Assembly (NCBI RefSeq): GCF_020080835.1
Contig: NC_058158.1
Coordinates: forward strand, 806,001 to 870,000
Reading direction: 5' to 3'
Length of the DNA stretch: 64,000 bases
DNA from: Cotesia glomerata
Taxonomy: Eukaryota > Arthropoda > Insecta > Hymenoptera > Braconidae
Shown: positions 60,719 to 64,000 of the stretch, piece after piece
Numbering within the stretch: position 1 is the first letter of the stretch
How the letters are laid out: each line of letters begins with the position of its first letter
Position numbers and translations under genes: made by a program
The notes under the pieces: model-generated
The model's database searches: none
Told to the model about the DNA's origin: nothing
The model's input: only the letters and a program-made list of their open reading frames with translations

Positions 60719-61612
60719 ACCGACTCGGCAAATCGTAATTACAAACCTCCGCAAAGTAGAGCTAAGAGTATTTGGTCAGACACCGAGTGAAAACGGCATT
60801 TAAACTTGACTTTCGCATTTAAACTTTCTCGGAGTACTTTTGTTTGATGATTCTTATGCTCCTCTATCCTTGGACCACTTCAAGTGGTTAATGGATAAAA
60901 ATCTTCGGGCTTGTTGTGTTGGCTGACTAATTGTCTACCAATACACTACACTGTTAACCGCTTCCACAACTAACACCAATGCTGGTTTAAGTATAAGTGG
61001 AAGTGAATGTCCGATAAAATAGATTTAGTGTACAACGGCGGGGAGGCCAAAATTAACGGACGGAACAAGGTAGAGAGAAAGAGGGTGGAAAGCTAACGGA
61101 GCTCGAGTTTACACTCGGTAATGAAACTCAGCTTCTGGCTCTCTCGATGGTGATCGTGGGGCTGCGATCAGACAACCACCGACCCGGTATTACTATACTA
61201 CTACTATACTACTATCCTAGTGTCTAATGTCTAGTCCCATCCTCTCCGCCGAAGTCTACGGTGAAAACCCTCACGGTATATTATTTATTGAGTAAATATA
61301 CCGAGAGATAGTTTAGATTTTTAGATGATAAATTGAAAGATGGCCGGGATATTTTAGATTTATTTATTTTTTCAAAATTGTTAACATCAGGCTCGGAGTA
61401 TCAACTCACGGTCTATTAAATTATTTATTATTTATTGTATTTTTGTAGAGTATTTTAGAGTGACGAGGGTTATCGGAATTCAATTGAGCGCCGGCCAGAT
61501 AAAAATATTTCTCTTGATTGGAGGTTGTCAAAAATCATTATCTGCTAGCAGTACATACGCTTTTTATTTTTTATTTTTTTTATTTATGAAACATCAATAA
61601 TAATAGCATCCA
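60719..61612. other. GC-richer unique region, no gene assigned
   Basis: Continuation of the island split by the element at 59067-60718. Short duplicated ACTACTATACTACTAT near 61195. Possible regulatory or 5' UTR DNA; nothing definable. Confidence 0.3.
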
Positions 61613-62348
61613 TCTATATTTATTAAGAGAATACGAAAAATTTTGTGTCCAGGATAGTCATACAATAAAATCGGTTTTTCAAGTGAAATTTAGGCTGCAT
61701 TCGAAAATTTTCGATCTCAAGATACATAATTAAGAAATGACCTTGTATCTTGTGAAATATTGACATTTTCAAAGATATAAGTTCATCCCGATGCTACGCT
61801 CATCGAGACCTTTCATTTGAGTACCCACATCAATTTTTCATATATTTTGTATAATTATATATATATGAATATATGAAAAATATATGAAAATGCATGTGGG
61901 TATTCAAATGAAAGCTCTTGACGAGTATAAAATCGGGATGAGCTTATGTCTTAAAAAATGTCAATAATTAAAAAATGACCTTGTATCTTGTGAACTATTG
62001 ACAATTTTAAAGATATAAGTTCATCCCGATGTTACACTCATCGAGACCTTTCATTTGAGTACCCATATCAATTTTTCATATATCTATATATGTTATATAT
62101 ATGAATATATGAAAAATATATCAAAATGCATGTGGGTACCCAAATGAAAGCTCTTGATGAGCATAACATCGGGATAAGCTTATATCTTAAAAAATGTCAA
62201 TAATTAAGAACTGACTTTGCTATCTTGTCAATTAATGATATTTCTGAAGATATAAGCTCACCCTGACATTACACTCATCGAGACCTTTCATTTGAGTACC
62301 CACATCAATTTTTCATATATTTATATATATTACATATATGAATATATA
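61613..62348 (+). mobile_element. Helitron copy 14, 3'-truncated
   Basis: A, then TCTATATTTATTAAGAGAA at 61613; complete 5' block, two palindromes and a third cut in its central loop, where an unrelated foldback sequence begins. Confidence 0.88.
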
Positions 62349-63192
62349 ATAGTATATTGTGCAACGAGTGCGACAACGTCGCACGAGTTGCACATACTAT
62401 TTTGTATTACAAATGCGGCGATAGATGTAGGCACAAAATCGGAGTCAAGGGGCGGAGCCTCCGTGGGGTCCAGGGGCAAAGCCCCGGCCGGGGGTTGGGG
62501 GGGGGGGCGGAGCCCCCAATCCATAAAAACAAATAAAAAGTTAAAAAAAAAAAAGAAACAAATATATATCACATAATAAATGCAAAGTAACTAATATTAA
62601 TTAACAAAAAATAAATTTACACATTGAAACAATCAACACATAAAATTAAATGACATTAAATTTAGCTGTCACTACAATTTTTTAATCTTCTTAAAAAAAC
62701 AAATTTGTTCCAAAAAATTATTCATAAAAAATTGCATTTTTTATTTTATAAAATTTCTACATGTCAATTTTAAAAAAAATTTTTTTTTGTCATAATTTAT
62801 TTTTTAGAAAAATTATTATAATGATCAAATTTCTGCTCAATTAATTATTATCACAATTAGCTCAATATTAATTAATTATTTTTACTTTCGTTAAAAGTAT
62901 GAACTTTGTAATGTCAACCTCACTTCTTTAATATTGACAGTTAGATTGTATTTTTTTTGTTATTTATTTTAATTTTAGCAGTTTTCACAGTCAATTGCAT
63001 GCGTCAAGGATAGTTTGAGTGCGCCAAGAATAATTTGCGTGCGACAAGTAAACTAGTCGCACTCTAATAACGGTTTTATTTATGAAAAAACTCGTAATTT
63101 TAAAATGGGCAAACAGCTCTTTTTCAACCGCAACAGCGAGCGCCAAGATACTACTTTTCCCGCATGAGTAATACAAAAAATATATCAATATT
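62349..63192. mobile_element. Uncharacterised insert with GC palindromes
   Basis: Starts with a hairpin (ATAGTATATTGTGCAACGAG / CTCGT...GCACATACTAT, 62349-62400). Then a GC-rich cluster at 62448-62519 of small palindromes (GGGGCGGAGCCTCC, GGGGCAAAGCCCC, GGGGGGCGGAGCCCCC). Then an AGCTGTCAC-family foldback fragment (62645-62840), and at 63000-63070 words such as GTGCGACAAGTAAACTAGTC. It interrupts Helitron sequence. Type unknown. Confidence 0.4.
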
Positions 63193-63368
63193 TGCAGCCT
63201 AAATTATGCAGCCTAAATGCTTATCATAATAAATTGACTACTGGTGAGAATGATATGAAACCTTGAAAAGGTACAAGACCTTTGCAAAGACACTAAATTT
63301 CACTAAAAAAACCAATTTTATCATATGACTATCCTGGACACAAAATTCTTCTTATTCTCTTAATAATA
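63193..63368 (-). mobile_element. Helitron copy 15, 5' end only, inverted
   Basis: The plus strand reads GCAGCCTAAATGCTTATC, AGACCTTTGCAAAGACAC, TATCATATGACTATCCTGGA and CTTATTCTCTTAATAATAT: the complement of the family's 5' block, with no palindromes. Together with copy 14 it brackets the insert in inverted orientation. Confidence 0.82.
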
Positions 63369-64000
63369 TAAATTTGAAAGAAATAAATTTTATTATATTT
63401 AAAAATAATTGGAAAAAAAATGACTGAAATTTAACATGAATTTTAACATCAATCTTTCCTTCATTATTCTTTAGTCGAGTATTAGTGATTTATTTATACT
63501 TGGGTAGTCGTTAGAAGCTTGCAAGTATAATGAGCAATTTTGAGAGTATGGACAAATGGTGAGGGCTTGAGAAAGTAAAGGGTTTGAGAACCCGAATGAA
63601 ATTAATCTTCAGCATACTACCAGTTTCTGCTGATTAGTTTTTGACTAGATCTTTGATGTAAAGTCTCAGTAGTCTATCTCGTTATTACGTCAGACTTATT
63701 TTTATCCGGGTTTTTATTTTCGATTTGCTGTTAAGGTAAATCCAATCGTCGATTTATTAACCTCAGGAAGAATAAAAAAATATTAATTGGGTCTCGGACA
63801 AAAAGCGGGTGTTTTTATTAAACGGTAACCAGCGGGCGTAAATGGGGTTGAAAAAGGCTATAATTCAGCCCGAGATTTAACGGGTATACTGAGTAATCCT
63901 TACGGTTTATCCTCATTCGTCGGGCAGACGTTAAATAAAAACAAAAATAAAAATAATGGTAATTAGGTAATGAATTTTAAAAAGTTACCGCTTATAAATT
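63369..64000. other. Right edge, nothing recognised
   Basis: Mixed-composition unique sequence without an open frame or repeat. Confidence 0.4.

Overview
The window is AT-rich (roughly three-quarters A+T) intron-bearing animal DNA. Two genes with recognisable insect relatives (a sickie/NAV2-like gene and a 7tm_6 odorant receptor) point to an insect. The base composition, intron style and density of small DNA transposons and Helitrons suggest a hymenopteran, perhaps a braconid-type parasitoid wasp. The order and family are inference; no search was possible.

Layout. About 2.5-33.4 kb holds most of a neuron navigator (sickie/NAV2-like) gene on the minus strand. I could chain its exons by splice sites and reading phase: three alternative first exons (33.4, 25.1 and 7.2 kb) feed a common set of internal exons, including 24-nt and 33-nt microexons, down to 2.5 kb. 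The gene may continue past the left edge. Its putative promoter region (~35.2-35.6 kb, with a perfect CRE palindrome) abuts a 6.7-kb foldback element with ~2-kb inverted arms (35.8-42.5 kb). Then come a complete phosducin-like 3 (viral IAP-associated factor) gene on plus (43.1-45.2 kb), an unrecognised lysine-rich/acidic gene on plus (46.3-47.8 kb) preceded by repeated E2F-like and YY1-like motifs, and a complete three-exon odorant receptor on minus (50.4-48.4 kb). From 51.3 kb to the end there is no gene I can name, only GC-richer islands (52.1-55.1, 58.2-61.3 kb) that may hold 5' exons or promoters of flanking genes.

Mobile DNA. One non-autonomous Helitron family supplies about fifteen copies in both orientations, in introns of all three named genes and between genes. 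Full copies start TC, end CTAG or CTAA after a short hairpin, and sit between A and T. Their bodies contain one to four copies of a ~180-bp near-perfect palindrome, so any transcript across them should fold into long hairpins. Other families: a second AT-rich foldback repeat keyed by a GCAGACATT/AGCAGTCAC motif, several terminal-inverted-repeat (TIR) elements (16.9, 26.8, 32.2, 37.5, 55.7, 56.0, 59.1, 59.3 kb), and long AT minisatellites that fill whole introns of the navigator gene.

The genes do not form an operon or pathway: a cytoskeletal regulator, a chaperone cofactor for protein folding and a chemoreceptor are simply neighbours. The strongest candidates for something undescribed are the palindrome-array Helitrons, the giant foldback element with a spliced coding remnant in its loop, and the E2F/YY1-like promoter array.
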